Origin: Bin87 sp965220105
Lineage (GTDB): Bacteria > Chloroflexota > Dehalococcoidia > Lucifugimonadales > UBA3495
DNA: 64,000 nucleotides
Assembly (NCBI GenBank): GCA_965220105.1
Contig: OZ244811.1
Location: 248,001 to 312,000 of the forward strand
Reading direction: 5' to 3'
Positions 51,213 through 60,355 of this stretch are shown here, one piece after another. Position numbers and translations under genes: made by a program. Positions within the stretch are counted from its first letter, which is position 1. Each line of letters starts with the position of its first letter. The notes under the pieces are model-generated. The model was given only the letters and a program-made list of their open reading frames with translations. It made no database searches and was not told the DNA's origin.

Positions 51213-52283
51213 CTAAACCGCAAGCGGGGCGTAATCGGTGTCGTAACCGAAGGCTCGGGGGCCGGCTACAGCCAAACCTTCTGGAGTGCTCCAAAGAGCC
51301 GGCGCTGGGAATCCCAGGATCGTGACTCGCAGACCATAGCGCATCAGCTCGGTGGTTACGGGCTCGCCCTGGTCGGTGGTCACGGCGCAGATGAGGTCGG
51401 GCACGGTGCAAACTATTTCGCCTTCCACCCGCGCGATGAGGTTCTCGTTCTGGAACTCGATAATCATCCGCTCGCCGGCGTGGGAGTCCAGCCCGTCGAT
51501 GGTCAGCGTCCCCCGGGCGAACCCCGCCGTGGTGCGCCGGTCCAGGTCGACGACTTTGCCGCTGAACAGCGCCTTTCCCGGGCAGGTTGCCAGTATGGCG
51601 TCCAGCGGGTCTTCCCCTCGATGCCGGGCTCGCTGCACCGAATCTCCCAATTCCCTGGCCAGCGATAACGTGTGCGGAACCGCGGTGCGTCGCACTTGCT
51701 CGGCGCTCATTGGGGCAACGGCGTAGCAGGCCACGCAACCCATCTGAATGGTCAGGGAGCGTGCCAACCGCTCGGCCCACACTGGGCTGATGGTCTCACG
51801 AATCACGGCGGAATTGCCCTTCTCGTCGGCGATGGCCATGGGACAGCAGGGTACGCCATAGACGAAAAAGGTCTTCATCTGGAACTCGGGGAAGGCTCGG
51901 CCCATGCCGTCGGCATCCACCACCGGGAGACCCGCCAGCGCCGCCGGAATCAACGGTTCCACCGAGTTACTCCCGCCGATTTCGTTGGAGATGAGCGCCG
52001 TGGCCTTCTCGCTGGTATAGTCCTCGATGGCCCGCAGGGCATGGTAGGACTGTAGGTCACGCACCTTTTCGATCCCGACCGTGGGCGCGCCGATACCGCC
52101 CACGCAGACCACGCGGGCATCCTCCGGCAACTCTGCCGGCTCCAGGACGGTAACCGGACCCCATTGTCGAATCGCTTGCCGCGCCCGCAGCTGACCGATA
52201 TAGGGGTTGCCGCCGCCTCCGGTGCCCAGGATCCCGGCGCCAATGGCTATCGAGCCCAGATCGTTTTCCGTAACCTGCCACAA
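51213..52283 (-). CDS. DUF917 / S-methyl-thiohydantoin desulfurase-like protein
   Basis: 356 residues. Starts LGSIAIGAGILGTGGGGNPY and has EIGGSNSVEPLIPAALAGLP, VVDADGMGRAFPEF and PMAIADEKGNSAVI. This is the N-terminal part of DUF917 proteins, which are usually encoded with HyuA. It is the first gene of a two-gene operon (stop 11 bases before the HyuA start). A role in processing of hydantoin or thiohydantoin products is inferred from family knowledge. Confidence 0.85.
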   Translation of the reverse strand: MWQVTENDLGSIAIGAGILGTGGGGNPYIGQLRARQAIRQWGPVTVLEPAELPEDARVVCVGGIGAPTVGIEKVRDLQSYHALRAIEDYTSEKATALISNEIGGSNSVEPLIPAALAGLPVVDADGMGRAFPEFQMKTFFVYGVPCCPMAIADEKGNSAVIRETISPVWAERLARSLTIQMGCVACYAVAPMSAEQVRRTAVPHTLSLARELGDSVQRARHRGEDPLDAILATCPGKALFSGKVVDLDRRTTAGFARGTLTIDGLDSHAGERMIIEFQNENLIARVEGEIVCTVPDLICAVTTDQGEPVTTELMRYGLRVTILGFPAPALWSTPEGLAVAGPRAFGYDTDYAPLAV

Positions 52284-52488
52284 ATCGCTTCCGGCCCCCT
52301 ATCAGGGTATGGTATTGGTCAACCTGGCCGCTCAACCTGGCCGCTCAACCTGAGCCTGTCGAAGGACCGCTCGGACCTTGGCCATGATAACAGACGCCTC
52401 TCTCACCAACTCCGGCGCCCCTATGGATAGCCAGAGGTCGACGATGTTCGGGCTGACACCCTTTCCCAACAGAGACCTTCACCTATCC

Positions 52489-52596
52489 TGTCATTGCGAG
52501 CGTAGCGCGACAATCCCGTTACGCGCCAATACGTTGCCCGCCACCAGTGCGGTTCTACGCTGAGATTTCCACGTCGCTGCGCTCCCCGCCATGACA
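52489..52596. repeat. REPIN-like element with a different core
   Basis: Left arm TGTCATTGCGAGCGTAGCGC, right arm ending GCTCCCCGCCATGACA, core about 44 nt and unlike those at 25184 and 35562. The rest of 52284-52789 holds only a tandem CCTGGCCGCTCAA near 52323 and no gene. Confidence 0.7.
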
Positions 52597-52789
52597 GATT
52601 ACTCTGCGCACCCGTGCGCCCCCTGTTTGACTGGCAAATGCGCTGAGACTAAACTCGTGGCCATCAACAACGATCCGCTGAGGCGCCGTCACCAACCGGA
52701 GTCGGGCGTGTGCAGAGGCGGGCGCCCGTATCCTCCATCGTCATATTCAAATGGCGGACTGGGAACACCAAACTGGAGGGAAATACTTC

Positions 52790-53770
52790 ATGACGACCCT
52801 GGTAACCGGCGGCACCGGCTTTGTCGGAGTCAACATCGTCAAGGAACTGGCAGCCCGCGGCCACGACGTGGTCAGCCTGGACGTGATGCCTCCGGACTCA
52901 CTGACACAACAATTTTTGGGCGAACTGACCTCCCGGGTCACCTTCCTAACCGGCGACATTCTGGACACGGCCGGCCTCGAAACGCTGCGTACGGCCCACT
53001 CCATCAACCGGGTTGTTCACGCCGCGGTGTTCACCGTGAACCGCACCGATCTGGAAACCGCCCGCAGCAAGGACATCCTGGATATCAACCTCACCGGCAC
53101 CGGTAACCTGCTGGAACTGGCGCGGTTGGCCAGCGTGCAGCGGTTCATTTACGTCAGCTCCGGCGCAGCCTACGGCCTGACCCGAGACCCCGACCAGACC
53201 TACAACGAAGACGACCCCCCGCAACCCGGCAATCTGTACGGCATCACCAAATTTGCCAGCGAGAGCCTCACCCGGCGTTACGGTCAGTTGCACGGATTCG
53301 ACACCGTCAGCCTGCGGGTCAGCACGCCCTACGGCCCCATGGAGCGCGTAACCGGTCATCGCAGCAATATGTCGACTCCGTACCAGTGGACCGGCCAGAT
53401 GCTGCGGGGAGAAGCCATTGCAATTGACCGCTCCGACCACGGGCGCGACCTGACCTACGTCCTGGATACCGCATCGGCCGTCGCCACCATCGTGGACGCG
53501 CCCGAACTGCCCCACGATTTGTACAACATCACCAACGGCGTCCCCGTAACCGGCGGCGAGATTCAGCGCAAGCTGGCCGAACTTTTCCCCGAGGTCAGGT
53601 TGGTCGAACCCGAAGCCCCGGTAGACGCCGGCGCTGCCCTGGGGCCGACACGCGGCCCGCTTTCCGGCTACCGGTTGTGGCATGACCTGGGATGGACGCC
53701 GCAATATGACCTGGCAGAGGGACTGACCGATTACGTACAATGGCGCCGCGAATCAGGGTTTTTGGATTAG
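52790..53770 (+). CDS. NAD-dependent epimerase/dehydratase (extended SDR)
   Basis: 326 residues from ATG 52790, behind GGAGGG. Cofactor motif TLVTGGTGFVGVNIVKEL, RVVHAAVFTVN, FIYVSSGAAYG, and catalytic YGITKFASE (Tyr-x3-Lys). C-terminal LWHDLGWTPQYDLAEGLTDY is usual for UDP-sugar epimerases. It precedes the deacetylase operon, but a hairpin repeat lies between them. A nucleotide-sugar or related hydroxy substrate is likely. Confidence 0.87.
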   Translation: MTTLVTGGTGFVGVNIVKELAARGHDVVSLDVMPPDSLTQQFLGELTSRVTFLTGDILDTAGLETLRTAHSINRVVHAAVFTVNRTDLETARSKDILDINLTGTGNLLELARLASVQRFIYVSSGAAYGLTRDPDQTYNEDDPPQPGNLYGITKFASESLTRRYGQLHGFDTVSLRVSTPYGPMERVTGHRSNMSTPYQWTGQMLRGEAIAIDRSDHGRDLTYVLDTASAVATIVDAPELPHDLYNITNGVPVTGGEIQRKLAELFPEVRLVEPEAPVDAGAALGPTRGPLSGYRLWHDLGWTPQYDLAEGLTDYVQWRRESGFLD

Positions 53771-53793
53771 AGAGTTTTGTCAATCCGAAATTT

Positions 53794-53833
53794 TCACCCT
53801 CACCCCGACCCTCTCCCATCAAGGGAGAGGGGG
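53794..53833. repeat. Terminator-like hairpin repeat
   Basis: TCACCCTCACCCCGACC followed by CTCTCCCATCAAGGGAGAGG, in reverse orientation to the copies at 18581-24449. It lies just after the SDR stop codon. Confidence 0.75.
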
Positions 53834-53913
53834 ATGGATTCCGGTTTTCGCTGGTAGACTGCGGCAAGATAATTTATTGCCGCAGTCCCATTTGACCACA
53901 GGAGGCATAACCG

Positions 53914-54825
53914 ATGGCGCTACCACCCGACCGCATCGACTACCTGCCCATCATCGACCGGCCCGTCATCAAGTGGCCCAACGACGCCCGGGTGGCGCTT
54001 TGGATATCTCCCAACGTGGAGCACTACGAATATTTTCCGGAGAACGAGGGCGTGCGGAATCCGTGGCCTCGCACCCCCTACCCCGACGTTCAGCAATATT
54101 CGTACCGGGACTACGGAAACCGGGTCGGTTTCTGGCGCATGCTGGAGCCGCTGGACAAGCACGGGATCCGCTGTTGCGTCTCGCTGAACCTGGCGGTGCT
54201 GGAACACTTCCCGGAAATCGCCGAAGCCATGGTCGAGCGGGACTATGATTTTATGAGCCACGGCATCTACAACACTCGCTACCTTTACACGCACACCGAA
54301 GAGCAGGAACGGGAATTTTACCGGGACTGCATCGACACCCTGCAACGGCACACCGGAAAGCAGCTGAAGGGGATGCTGGGGCCGGCCATTTCGGGCAGCG
54401 TGAGCACGCCCGACCTGATGGCCGAGGCCGGCCTCATCTACCATACCGACTGGTTCCACGATGACCAGCCCACGCCAATCAAGGTAAATGCTGGGAAACT
54501 GGTATCTGTGCCTTACTCCATCGAACTGAACGACTCCTCCGTGCTGCGGGACAACCATTACGGAACCGACTATTTCGCCGACATCTGCAAGGCTCAGTTC
54601 GACCAGCTTTACGCCGAAGGCGCCGAGAGCGGCCGGGTCATGTGCATCGCGCTGCATCCCTTCCTGATTGGCCAGCCCCACCGGATCAAGTACCTCGACG
54701 ACGTGCTGGGCTATATCATGTCCCACGATGGCGTATGGCAGACCACCGCCGACGAGATCGCCGACTACTACATCGCAAATTACTACGATCAGGCCGTGGC
54801 CCACGCCCAGCAGTTGGGAGGATGA
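53914..54825 (+). CDS. Polysaccharide deacetylase family protein, copy 1 (PuuE/allantoinase-like)
   Basis: 303 residues behind AGGAGG. Starts with IDRPVIKWPNDARVALWISP, then YRDYGNRVGFWRMLEPLDKH, MSHGIYNTRYLYTHTE and MCIALHPFLIGQPHRIKYLD. The NodB-type Asp-His-His site is only partly readable (His in MSHGIYN, HPF near the end), like PuuE-type allantoinases. No signal peptide. It is followed by a close paralogue and an amidohydrolase, so the target is more likely a cyclic amide or N-acyl compound than a polysaccharide. Confidence 0.85.
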   Translation: MALPPDRIDYLPIIDRPVIKWPNDARVALWISPNVEHYEYFPENEGVRNPWPRTPYPDVQQYSYRDYGNRVGFWRMLEPLDKHGIRCCVSLNLAVLEHFPEIAEAMVERDYDFMSHGIYNTRYLYTHTEEQEREFYRDCIDTLQRHTGKQLKGMLGPAISGSVSTPDLMAEAGLIYHTDWFHDDQPTPIKVNAGKLVSVPYSIELNDSSVLRDNHYGTDYFADICKAQFDQLYAEGAESGRVMCIALHPFLIGQPHRIKYLDDVLGYIMSHDGVWQTTADEIADYYIANYYDQAVAHAQQLGG

Positions 54826-54840
54826 CGTGGGGTGGAAATG

Positions 54841-54914
54841 CCCCTCACCCCAACCCCTCTCCCTTGATGGGAGAGGGGCCTTCACCCTAACCCTCTCCTA
54901 TCAAGGGAGAGGGG
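54841..54914. repeat. Two hairpin repeats between the deacetylase paralogues
   Basis: CCCCTCTCCCTTGATGGGAG and CCCTCTCCTATCAAGGGAGA units. They may attenuate transcription between the two genes. Confidence 0.75.
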
Positions 54915-54951
54915 ATTACTGATACCACTGTCAACAGGGAGCGCCGCCAAC

Positions 54952-55863
54952 ATGACTGCTCAACGCACTTTCGGCATGGACCACCCGCACCATGAGTGGT
55001 CGCCCATCATCAGCCGACCAACCCTGCGCTGGCCCCAGAACGCCCCCGTGGCCCTTTGCGTTATCTTGGTGCTGGAACACATGGAATGGCAGCCGCCGGC
55101 GGGAAACTTCCAGGTTGCCAACCTGTCCGGCGGATCGGCGCCCCGGGCGTTTCCCGATTACGCCCGCATGTCCCACCGGGAATACGGGCACCGGGTGGGC
55201 ATCTTCCGCCTGCTGGATGTACTGGAGAAACACGGCGTTACGGCCACCATCGCCATGGACGCCATCACCGCCGACAACTACCCGTACCTGGTGCGCCACT
55301 GCGTGAGCCGAGGCTGCGAGGTCATCGGCCACGGCATTTCTGTGAGTCGCATGATCACCAGCGATATGTCGGAAACGCAGGAACGGGAGTACATTCAGAC
55401 TTCCATTGATGCGCTGACCCGGGCGACCGGCGTGGCTCCCCGGGGCTGGCTGGGTCCGGAATACGGCGAGTCCCAACGCACTCCCCGACTGTTGGCCGAG
55501 GCCGGCCTGCGCTACGTTTGCGACTGGGCCAATGACGAACAACCCTACCCGATGACCGCCGGGGCAAACCCCTTCTTCGCGCTGCCCATCCTCTACGAGC
55601 TGGACGACGTGGCGGCGCTGGCGCAGCGGAGGGTCACGGTGGTCCAATACCAGCAAATGCTGACCGAGAGTTTCGATACGTTGCGTGAGGACGGCGCCGC
55701 CAACGGCCGCCTCCTGACGCTAAATTTGCATCCCTGGCTGGTCGGCCAACCCTTCCGCATCGGCGTGGTAGACCGCGCCCTCGGTCACATGATGGACCAG
55801 GGCGGCGTCTGGTCGGCCACCGGGTCGGAAATTATCGACTGGTACCAGTCCCAACCCAATTAA
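54952..55863 (+). CDS. Polysaccharide deacetylase family protein, copy 2 (PuuE-like)
   Basis: 303 residues, the same length as copy 1. Matches it in PIISRPTLRWPQNAPVALCV, YGHRVGIFRLLDVLEKHGV, EVIGHGISVSRMI and LNLHPWLVGQPFRIGVVD. Differences lie in the loops. The stop is 12 bases before the amidohydrolase start, so the two are one transcription unit. The pair of paralogues may act on different enantiomers or on successive intermediates; this is inference. Confidence 0.85.
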   Translation: MTAQRTFGMDHPHHEWSPIISRPTLRWPQNAPVALCVILVLEHMEWQPPAGNFQVANLSGGSAPRAFPDYARMSHREYGHRVGIFRLLDVLEKHGVTATIAMDAITADNYPYLVRHCVSRGCEVIGHGISVSRMITSDMSETQEREYIQTSIDALTRATGVAPRGWLGPEYGESQRTPRLLAEAGLRYVCDWANDEQPYPMTAGANPFFALPILYELDDVAALAQRRVTVVQYQQMLTESFDTLREDGAANGRLLTLNLHPWLVGQPFRIGVVDRALGHMMDQGGVWSATGSEIIDWYQSQPN

Positions 55864-55875
55864 CGGAGTGATCCG

Positions 55876-57414
55876 ATGGCTTCCTCACTAATACGCGGCA
55901 AGCACCTGATCAGCCCCACCACTTCCGGCGGCGGTACCGCCGTGCTCTACGATGCGGCGGTTTACCAGGAGGACGGCATCATCAAGGATGTTGGCCCGTA
56001 TCAGTCGCTCCGGGCGCAATACCAGCCGGACGCGGAACTCGGCGGCCTGGACTACGCCATTATCCCCGGGCTGGTCAACTCCCATCACCATGGTCGGGGC
56101 GTAACTACCATGCAGATGGGCACCTGCGACGACTGCCTGGAAGTATGGATTCTCGCTGGTTGGGGACGCCGGCCCTACGACCACTACCTGATGACCCTGT
56201 ACACCGCCCTGAACATGATGGCATCGGGCACCACCACCGTGATGTACAACCATCCCCAGACCGCCGCCACCACCCTCAAGGAGGACGTGGACGCCGTGCT
56301 GCGCGGATTTCTGGACGCCGGTATGCGCGTGGCTTTCTCCAGCTACCTTCGCAACCAGAACCGGGTGGTTTACGGCAACGATCAGGACTTCCTGTCCGGA
56401 TTGCCGGCAGACCTGGCTGGCGACGTGCGCCGCTATCTGTCCGTTGCCGACATGACCAATGACGACTACTTTGCCTTCTTTGATGAAACCTACCGCCAAT
56501 ACCACGACCACGAGTCCGGCAAAGTGCGGGTGCTGCTCAGCCCGGCCAACGTCCAGTGGAACTCGGACGATTTCCTGCAACGCACCAAGGAACACGCGAG
56601 TCGTTACCAAACCGGCATCCATATGCACCTGGTGGAGAGCGCCTACCAGAAAGACTATGGCCTGCGAACCTGGGGCAAGACCCCGGTGGAACACCTGCGC
56701 GAGCTGGAGTTCCTGGGGCCGGAGATTTCCTTTGCCCACGCCGTTTGGCTCACCGACGGAGACATCGAGGCCCTCTCCGGCGCCGGCGCCACGGTTTGCC
56801 ACAACGCCAGCTCCAACCTGCGCCTCAAGAACGGCATCGCACCGGTGAATCCCTTGCTGGCCCAGGGCGTCAACGTCGCCATGGGCACCGACAGCACCGC
56901 CATCAACGACGATGACGACCTGTTGCAGGAGATGCGGCTGGTGAGCAAATTGCACCGGCAGCCGGGCATCGGCGCTCCCGCCATATCCGTCGAGCAGGTA
57001 CTGGCCATGGCCACGGCCAACGCCGCCGCTCCCACCGGATTCGCCGGCGACATTGGTGTCCTCGAACCGGGGCGTCGGGCCGACCTGCTGTTGATACGCA
57101 TGGATCGCCTGGAAGACCCCTACCTGGAACCTGATACACCACCAGTTGAGGTTGTTCTGGGCAGGGCCAAAACTCAGGACGTGGCTGCCGTCATCGTTGA
57201 CGGCGAGGTGCTGCTACAGGACGGCGCGCACCAGCGATTCAACCGTGCCGACGTTGCCCGTGAGCTGCGGGAACAACTGTCACGCCCGCTGGATCCGGAG
57301 ACGCTGGCCACCCGGCGCATGGCGAGCCGGCTGTCGCCCTACGTCGAGCAATTCTACCGGAGCCGGACGCCCGCTATGGGAACACCCCACTACGTGTACA
57401 ACAGCCGAACCTGA
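55876..57414 (+). CDS. TRZ/ATZ-type amidohydrolase (chlorohydrolase/deaminase-like)
   Basis: 512 residues behind GGAGTG. Metal-binding: YAIIPGLVNSHHHGRG (HxH), IHMHLVESAYQKDYG, SFAHAVWLTDGDIE, and VAMGTDSTAINDDDDLLQEM (final Asp). The layout fits hydrolytic deaminases and dechlorinases of the ATZ/TRZ type (about 450-480 residues) plus a C-terminal beta strand set. It is in an operon with the second deacetylase. A deaminase of a ring-nitrogen compound is the likeliest role. Substrate not known. Confidence 0.87.
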   Translation: MASSLIRGKHLISPTTSGGGTAVLYDAAVYQEDGIIKDVGPYQSLRAQYQPDAELGGLDYAIIPGLVNSHHHGRGVTTMQMGTCDDCLEVWILAGWGRRPYDHYLMTLYTALNMMASGTTTVMYNHPQTAATTLKEDVDAVLRGFLDAGMRVAFSSYLRNQNRVVYGNDQDFLSGLPADLAGDVRRYLSVADMTNDDYFAFFDETYRQYHDHESGKVRVLLSPANVQWNSDDFLQRTKEHASRYQTGIHMHLVESAYQKDYGLRTWGKTPVEHLRELEFLGPEISFAHAVWLTDGDIEALSGAGATVCHNASSNLRLKNGIAPVNPLLAQGVNVAMGTDSTAINDDDDLLQEMRLVSKLHRQPGIGAPAISVEQVLAMATANAAAPTGFAGDIGVLEPGRRADLLLIRMDRLEDPYLEPDTPPVEVVLGRAKTQDVAAVIVDGEVLLQDGAHQRFNRADVARELREQLSRPLDPETLATRRMASRLSPYVEQFYRSRTPAMGTPHYVYNSRT

Positions 57415-57559
57415 TTGCGGGACATTGCGGACTTGCGATCACGAAGCAAGTGCGAGCAGGTTTCCGCCCGTTGACCGCCAATGGAAGTATGCCTACAATC
57501 AGTCGAAGCGCGCTTGGGACGGCGCGTTGCGACGCCACAGCTGGCAACGAGGTTTCCCT

Positions 57560-57931
57560 ATGAACGACATCACCGTCAACGCCTACATTCTCTACGGTCT
57601 CATCGGGTTCCTCGGACTATTGCAGATTGCCACCCTGGGCGGGGTGCTCCGCCTCGGCTTCGTCGTCGGACGCCAGCAGGGCGAAATCAGCGGCATCCAC
57701 TCCCGCATTGACGACCTCAGGGACTCCCTCACCAGCCGAATTGATAGCCTCGCCGCCCGTATTGACCGGGTGGAGGAACAGGTTGCTAACCTCCGCGAAC
57801 AGGTCGCCGAGAACCGGGGCCTCCTCTTGGCCCTCCACGAGCGTGTCGGCCTCATTATGCGCCACCGCCACGACGACATCACCGGCGCCGTTATCCTGAC
57901 CCCCACTGTTCCCGACCCCGTCGCCGACTAA
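57560..57931 (+). CDS. Small membrane protein with coiled coil
   Basis: 123 residues from ATG 57560, behind ACGAGG. An N-terminal helix (AYILYGLIGFLGLLQIATL) anchors the protein. A heptad coiled coil follows (ISGIHSRIDDLRDSLTSRID, then RVEEQVANLREQV), and a basic C-terminus (MRHRHDD). This resembles phage or Bdr-like anchored coiled-coil proteins. No catalytic domain. It is between catabolic genes and unlike them. Confidence 0.65.
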   Translation: MNDITVNAYILYGLIGFLGLLQIATLGGVLRLGFVVGRQQGEISGIHSRIDDLRDSLTSRIDSLAARIDRVEEQVANLREQVAENRGLLLALHERVGLIMRHRHDDITGAVILTPTVPDPVAD

Positions 57932-57986
57932 CCCTCGCGTCTGGACGCTTTGCCGAAGGTTGCTCCCACTATAGAGGGCTATCGTT

Positions 57987-58631
57987 GTGTTCAGTGAAAA
58001 GTATACAGCCCTGGAGCGCAAATTCCGGGATCGAGTTGCACAGGACAAAGAATGCTTTGGGTTGGAGAGCTTATTTCTACCCAATATCGCTCCCCAAGAC
58101 CCCGTGGATTTCGTCCTGATTGGGATGGAGCCATCGATCGGAGGGGAGGGGGCTTCGATTCTAGATGTAGCTCGCAAAAAGATTAAACGGGGATTCAAGA
58201 ATTTTGCTAGCTCAACCGAAGATTTCATCCTGCACTTCTGCATCAAAGAGTACTTGTGTGCAGGTTGGGGCACGTACTATCTCACGGATTTATCAAAGGG
58301 CGCGATGTCAGTCAGGGCTGCCAAGTCCGAGCGTGAGAAAAGGTACGAAAAATGGCATCCGCTTCTGCTTGATGAGCTTGAACTGGTCGCGGGTCAGAAA
58401 GCAACGCCAATAATCGCGATTGGTAATGAAGTGGGGGGTTTCCTCACCGAGAAAGAGCGACCCAAACTCGCGGGAAAGAATCTGCACTATTCTGCACAAG
58501 CGGCCGGCTCCCGGCGAAAGATACCCGACGCCCACCCGAAATGCTACGCCGAGTTCTCCCCGACAGTAGGTTGGAAAGATATTGGACAGACAGTTAATAA
58601 TGAGGGAAGGAGAAATGTATCCATTCGTTGA
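57987..58631 (+). CDS. Uracil-DNA-glycosylase-like superfamily protein
   Basis: 214 residues. Starts with a charged helix, then VDFVLIGMEPSIGGEGASIL (UDG-type motif region with Pro and Ser after Gly), LHFCIKEYLCAGWGTYYLTD, and later TPIIAIGNEVGGFLTEKER, which resembles the strand-loop before the second active-site motif. The typical catalytic Asp/His pair is not clear. Base composition is lower in GC than the flanking genes, which suggests transfer. It overlaps a small downstream ORF by 17 bases. Confidence 0.5.
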   Translation: MFSEKYTALERKFRDRVAQDKECFGLESLFLPNIAPQDPVDFVLIGMEPSIGGEGASILDVARKKIKRGFKNFASSTEDFILHFCIKEYLCAGWGTYYLTDLSKGAMSVRAAKSEREKRYEKWHPLLLDELELVAGQKATPIIAIGNEVGGFLTEKERPKLAGKNLHYSAQAAGSRRKIPDAHPKCYAEFSPTVGWKDIGQTVNNEGRRNVSIR

Positions 58632-58746
58632 CGAAACGTTGGAGAGGCTTCGGAAGGGGTCTCGTCTGACGGAATCCAGGAAGCAGTTGATGTTCACCTA
58701 CAAGGTACGGTTTGATTCAATTCGTCAGGAGGCAGGATTGACGTGA
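58615..58746 (+). CDS. Small ORF (43 residues) overlapping the UDG-like gene
   Basis: Starts at ATG 58615 behind a very good GGAAGGAGA site. Sequence MYPFVDETLERLRKGSRLTE, then SRKQLMFTYKVRFDSIR and a final LT. It is charged and helical. The 17-base overlap and strong site argue for coupled translation with the UDG-like gene. No family recognised; it could be a small partner or antitoxin-like protein. Confidence 0.5.
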   Translation: MYPFVDETLERLRKGSRLTESRKQLMFTYKVRFDSIRQEAGLT

Positions 58747-58845
58747 GCCTCCGAAGGCAATCCCGCCGGACGCTGCCGACGGCGTAGGAAACGTTGACGC
58801 AGAGGCGCCAAGCAAGATCGGACGCTGGCGGCGCACGGAGGAAAG

Positions 58846-60333
58846 ATGGTTCTAGAGATTGAGTCTGCCCGGGGCGCCATGACCGGCCCGCGCTACCTGG
58901 AGAGCCTCAAGGATAATCGGGAGGTCTGGCTCGATGGAGCCAAGGTTACGGATGTAGCCGGCCACCCGGCCATGACCGGCATGGTCCACGAACTGGCCCG
59001 CATCTATGACCTGCAATACTCGGACCATTACCGGGATCAGATGACCTTCGTTTCTCCGGACACCGGCAACCGATGCAGCTTGTCCTGGCTCCTGCCCCGC
59101 TCTCGCGAAGACCTCCAGCGTCAGCGGCGCAACAGCGAAATCTGGAATGAAGAGTCCTGGGGCCAACTGGGGCGCAGTCCCGACATCCTCGCCCCCCACA
59201 TCATTGGACTCTATGCAATTCGCGATGCTTTGGGGCAGGTGAAAAACCCGCATTGCGACTTTGGCGAGAACATCGCCAACTACTACCGCTATTGCATGGA
59301 AAACGACCTGTTCCTGACTCACGCCCTGGGCGACCCGCAGGTCGACCGCAGCCAGCAGCCTCAGAATGAGAACCGAGCGGAGGGGGAAGCCGAGGTGGCG
59401 CTCCACGTGGTGGAGGAAACCGCCGACGGGGTCATCGTTCACGGAGCCAAGCAGTTGGCTACTGCTGCGCCCATCAGCAACGAAACCTACGTGTCCCTCT
59501 CGGCCACCTTCGTGCGCCGCGCCGACCCCCGATTCATCCTGGCTTTTTCCATTCCCACCGACAGCCCGGGGTTGAAAATTCTATGCCGCGAGCCGGTATC
59601 CCAATCGTCGGGCAGTTACGGCCATCCGCTGGCAGCCCGGTACGACGAACAGGACTCGATGCTCTTCTTCGACCACGTGCTGGTGCCGTGGGACCGAATT
59701 TTCATGCTCTACGACTCGGCCCCGCTGTTGCAACGGCTCGGCTCCGACGCCAACTTCCGCGGCTGGGGCAATCTGTGCCGCATCCACCAGCGCATGAAAC
59801 TGATGACCGCCGTCGCCACCCTCGTCGCCGAAGCCATCGGAGTGATCGAGTACCGAGAGGTGGCGGCCAAGCTGGGCGAAATGGCCACCTATACGGAGAT
59901 GTGGGCGCACGCCATGGACGGCGTGGAGCACAACTCCTACCTGGCGGAAAACGGCCTCATGTCCCTGGGGTCAATGTCCGGCATGAACATCTATTTCGCC
60001 CAGACATCGGCCCGCATGGTTGAATTGCTGCGGGAGATTTCCGGTTCCGGGATGATTATGCAACCCAGCGAAGCCGACCTGGCCAACCCGGAGTTCCGTC
60101 CCTACCTGGACCGGTACATGCCTGGAAGAGGCGTGGACGTGGAGTACAAATCTCGCCTCTTCCGTTTGGCCAACGACCTCGCCGTATCGTCATTCGGGAT
60201 GCGGCAGGAGATTTACGAGTACTGGCACGGCGGCGACCCCAACCGCAACCGCATCAACCTGCTCCGCACCTACGACCAGACGGACGTAACCGACCGGATC
60301 AAGACGCTAATCGCCAAACCGCTCCCGCACTAG
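58846..60333 (+). CDS. 4-Hydroxyphenylacetate 3-hydroxylase (HpaB)-family FAD-dependent monooxygenase
   Basis: 495 residues behind GGAGGAAAG. Family pattern: GAMTGPRYLESLKDNREVWL, KVTDVAGHPAMTGMVHELAR, DLFLTHALGDPQVDRSQQP, DGVIVHGAKQLATAAPISNE, FDHVLVPWDRIFML and IIMQPSEADL-like end. These are acyl-CoA-dehydrogenase-fold oxygenases that hydroxylate phenols with FADH2. No reductase (HpaC) gene is present within the window; one must be elsewhere. Convergent with the LigB-type dioxygenase, with 22 bases between the stops. A phenol may be hydroxylated and then cleaved by these two. Confidence 0.88.
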   Translation: MVLEIESARGAMTGPRYLESLKDNREVWLDGAKVTDVAGHPAMTGMVHELARIYDLQYSDHYRDQMTFVSPDTGNRCSLSWLLPRSREDLQRQRRNSEIWNEESWGQLGRSPDILAPHIIGLYAIRDALGQVKNPHCDFGENIANYYRYCMENDLFLTHALGDPQVDRSQQPQNENRAEGEAEVALHVVEETADGVIVHGAKQLATAAPISNETYVSLSATFVRRADPRFILAFSIPTDSPGLKILCREPVSQSSGSYGHPLAARYDEQDSMLFFDHVLVPWDRIFMLYDSAPLLQRLGSDANFRGWGNLCRIHQRMKLMTAVATLVAEAIGVIEYREVAAKLGEMATYTEMWAHAMDGVEHNSYLAENGLMSLGSMSGMNIYFAQTSARMVELLREISGSGMIMQPSEADLANPEFRPYLDRYMPGRGVDVEYKSRLFRLANDLAVSSFGMRQEIYEYWHGGDPNRNRINLLRTYDQTDVTDRIKTLIAKPLPH

Positions 60334-60355
60334 GCTGGCGCCGCCGTCCGGCGGC

